Assembly (NCBI GenBank): GCA_030428945.1
Contig: JAUIEC010000020.1
Location: forward strand, 1-64,000
Source of the DNA: Phycisphaerae bacterium
GTDB lineage: Bacteria > Planctomycetota > Phycisphaerae > UBA1845 > Fen-1342
Reading direction: 5' to 3'
DNA: 64,000 bases
The notes below the pieces were generated by a model that saw only the letters and a list, made by a program, of their open reading frames with translations, was not told the DNA's origin and ran no database searches. Positions 62,295 to 64,000 of the stretch are shown piece after piece. Within the stretch, counting starts at the first letter, position 1. The number at the start of each line of letters is the position of its first letter. The position numbers and the translations under genes are program-made.

Positions 62295-62795
62295 ATGAAA
62301 CGTCTGGCAATCCTGGCGGCATTCGCCTGTGCCACCCCGGCTTCGTTCGCGGACTTCGACGGACCCTACGCGCCCGAGAACTGGACACTGGTCAACCCGG
62401 CCGATTCGCTCGGCACGCTCGATGTCAGCACCATGTACATCCAGGGAATCAACAGCAGCTTCTACACCCCGGCGCCCTACACCGCCTACTACGGAATCAA
62501 GGCCGCCGCCGACCAGACCCTGACCCTCGACTACAACTTCGGCACCAACGCGTTCCCCAACGGCGACTGGTTCTACTACGAAGTCAACGGCAGCAAGACC
62601 GTCGTCACCAACTCGCCCGCTTCCGGCTCGCTCTCGATCCCCGTCTCCTTCAACGATGACGTCGCCTTCGGGGTCGAGTCGGCCGACAACCTGTTCGGGG
62701 CCGCCTACGTCACCATCACCAACTTCGCCTACGTCCCCGAGCCCGGCACCCTGATGCTCCTGACGCTCCCGTTGCTGGCGCTGCGACGTCGCTGA
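62295..62795 (+). CDS. PEP-CTERM secreted protein
   Basis: ATG 62295 has a strong AGGAGGAG site; 166 residues. A signal peptide (MKRLAILAAFACATPASFA) leads into a strand-rich domain resembling an extracellular beta-sandwich. The C-terminus has the sorting signal: VPEPG, a hydrophobic helix LMLLTLPLLAL and a final RRR. PEP-CTERM proteins are processed by exosortase and common in planctomycetes. It is divergent from the sulfatase-like/TPR gene. Confidence 0.93.
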   Translation: MKRLAILAAFACATPASFADFDGPYAPENWTLVNPADSLGTLDVSTMYIQGINSSFYTPAPYTAYYGIKAAADQTLTLDYNFGTNAFPNGDWFYYEVNGSKTVVTNSPASGSLSIPVSFNDDVAFGVESADNLFGAAYVTITNFAYVPEPGTLMLLTLPLLALRRR

Positions 62796-62937
62796 CGTCC
62801 TCCCTCCCGGCAGCGCTGAGCGGCGGCCTCCGGCACGGGTGCCGACCGCTCGCGCTGCTACGTTGCAACCCTGAAGCGGACGCCGCGCCCCCGATCGCGG
62901 GTACCACCGTGATTCGGACCTGATACGGAGCACTCCG

Positions 62938-64000
62938 ATGACTCGAGCGCTGTGTGCGCTGCTCGCGATCGCCGCCGGAATCACCGCGGCCGCCCACGCC
63001 GGCGAGATCGACACCGACCTCGCCAACGTGCTGGCCGTCGCCGATCCCAACGAATCCGTCTCGGTCATCGTGCATCTGCACGACCCGGTCGACCTGGACG
63101 CGCTCGGCAGTCAACTCGCCGCCGAGTCCACCCGGCGACCCACCCGCGCCGAACGTCATCGGCGGGTCGTCACCGCACTGCTCCAGCGCGCGGCGCTGCA
63201 GGCCGAACTGCGGGCCACCCTGGCCGATCTCCACGCCTCCGGGGCCGTCGACGACTTCCAGCCGTTCTGGATCATCAACGGCATCCGCGTCGAGGCCCGC
63301 CCCGATCAGATCGAGCAACTCGCCGCCCGCGACGACGTGCGCACCGTCTTCTTCGACTACCCGATCGAACTGATCGCACCGCTGCAGCCCGACCCCAAGC
63401 CGGTCGCCGCCAGGTCCGGCACGCTGATCGAACCCGGCATCCTCGCCGTCCGCGCGCCCGAGGTCTGGGCCGAGGGCATCACCGGGACCGGCGTGCTGGT
63501 GGCTACGCTCGATACCGGTGTCGACGGGACCCACCCCGCACTGGCGGACCGCTGGCGCGGCAACGACCCGGCCTACGCCGGCCACCCCGGCTGGGCCTTC
63601 TTCGATCCCGTCACCAACTGGACCTTCCCCCAGGACGCCGGCCTGCACGGCACCCACACGATGGGAACCGTCTGCGGCGGCGCCCCCGGCAACCAGATCG
63701 GCGTCGCGCCCGGCGCCGAGTGGATCTCCGCCGCTGTCATCGACCGGATCAGCGGCACGCAGACCGTCTCCGATGCGATCCTCGCGTTCCAGTGGATGCT
63801 CGATCCCGATGGCAACCCCAACACGAGCTGGGACGTCCCGCAGGTCTGCTCCAATTCCTGGGGCATCGCCACCGGGCACAACCTGCCACCCTACAGCATG
63901 CCCTGCGACGGCTCCTTCTGGAGCTTCATCGACGCCAGCGAAGCCGCCGGTACCGTGCAGCTCTTCTCCGCCGGAAACGAGGGACCCTTCGGCAACTCCC
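62938..64000 (+). CDS. Secreted subtilisin-family serine protease (3' end outside window)
   Basis: ATG 62938 opens a frame that runs off the right edge (354 codons seen). A signal peptide (TRALCALLAIAAGITAAAHA) and a propeptide of about 140 residues precede the catalytic domain. Asp192 lies in VATLDTGVDGTHP, His237 in GLHGTHTMGT and the oxyanion Asn347 in SAGNEG. The catalytic Ser should lie beyond the window. The order and spacing fit the S8 family. Confidence 0.93.
   Translation, partial: MTRALCALLAIAAGITAAAHAGEIDTDLANVLAVADPNESVSVIVHLHDPVDLDALGSQLAAESTRRPTRAERHRRVVTALLQRAALQAELRATLADLHASGAVDDFQPFWIINGIRVEARPDQIEQLAARDDVRTVFFDYPIELIAPLQPDPKPVAARSGTLIEPGILAVRAPEVWAEGITGTGVLVATLDTGVDGTHPALADRWRGNDPAYAGHPGWAFFDPVTNWTFPQDAGLHGTHTMGTVCGGAPGNQIGVAPGAEWISAAVIDRISGTQTVSDAILAFQWMLDPDGNPNTSWDVPQVCSNSWGIATGHNLPPYSMPCDGSFWSFIDASEAAGTVQLFSAGNEGPFGNS

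Noticed and set aside
62040-63068. N-terminal extension of the sulfatase-like gene
   Set aside because: The extension overlaps a clear PEP-CTERM gene on the other strand and lacks family similarity. GTG 62039 has a strong ribosome site and a membrane anchor directly after it.
62716-63879. Minus-strand open frame of 387 codons
   Set aside because: It is Gly/Val/Asp-rich and antisense to the subtilisin gene, whose catalytic motifs are unmistakable.

Overview
The window looks like a high-GC planctomycete-type chromosome, with Phycisphaerae as my best guess. The backbone on the right (54.3-64 kb) carries a PEP-CTERM secreted protein, a membrane-anchored alkaline-phosphatase-superfamily/TPR protein, a lipoprotein dipeptidase and a secreted subtilisin, and is clearly more GC-rich than the rest. 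The remaining 54 kb is two integrative elements lying on either side of one tRNA-Gly(CCC) gene (20495-20566, minus strand). No rRNA gene or CRISPR array was seen.

Element A runs from off the left edge to the tRNA. It carries a tightly packed defence operon (1-14.6 kb, plus strand): DUF3883 protein, very large GHKL/sacsin-like ATPase, PD-(D/E)XK nuclease, a RexA-like and a four-helix RexB-like protein, phospholipase-D-like protein, DUF1156 DNA methylase, and DUF499 ATPase with a HEPN domain. It also holds a cupin gene, a membrane protein, an XRE regulator, an excisionase-like gene and a tyrosine integrase whose 3' end runs into the tRNA.

Element B (20530-54255) is bounded by 37-bp exact repeats of the 5' half of the tRNA and has CACTAC repeats just inside both ends. 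Its genes are: integrase; excisionase-like gene; type I restriction-modification operon (hsdR, half-length hsdS, hsdM) with an OLD-like nuclease and a XerC/D-like recombinase; ParDE; a complete Qat defence system (QatABCD); a von Willebrand A protein; ArdC anti-restriction protein; small planctomycete-type proteins; a coupling ATPase with two replication-relaxation-type proteins; ParA plus partner; and a replication-initiator-like winged-helix protein. No mating-pore genes were seen, so B looks mobilizable rather than self-transmissible.

The main discovery is a repeated RNA-protein module. Two non-coding stretches of about 1.18 kb (minus strand 15601-16776 in A; plus strand 22655-23832 in B) share invariant single-stranded blocks joined by stems whose bases differ but still pair, often capped by GNRA tetraloops. 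Each lies upstream, on the same strand, of a copy of the same unrecognised basic protein gene (14584-15231 and 24139-24825). Each module sits tail-to-tail against a defence operon, overlapping its last codons. Compensatory changes in many helices argue for a large functional structured RNA, possibly acting with this protein.

A second unusual structure is a run of consecutive hairpins with GTNCA pentaloops (50.5-50.7 kb) inside a hairpin-dense 0.8-kb gene-free region of element B.
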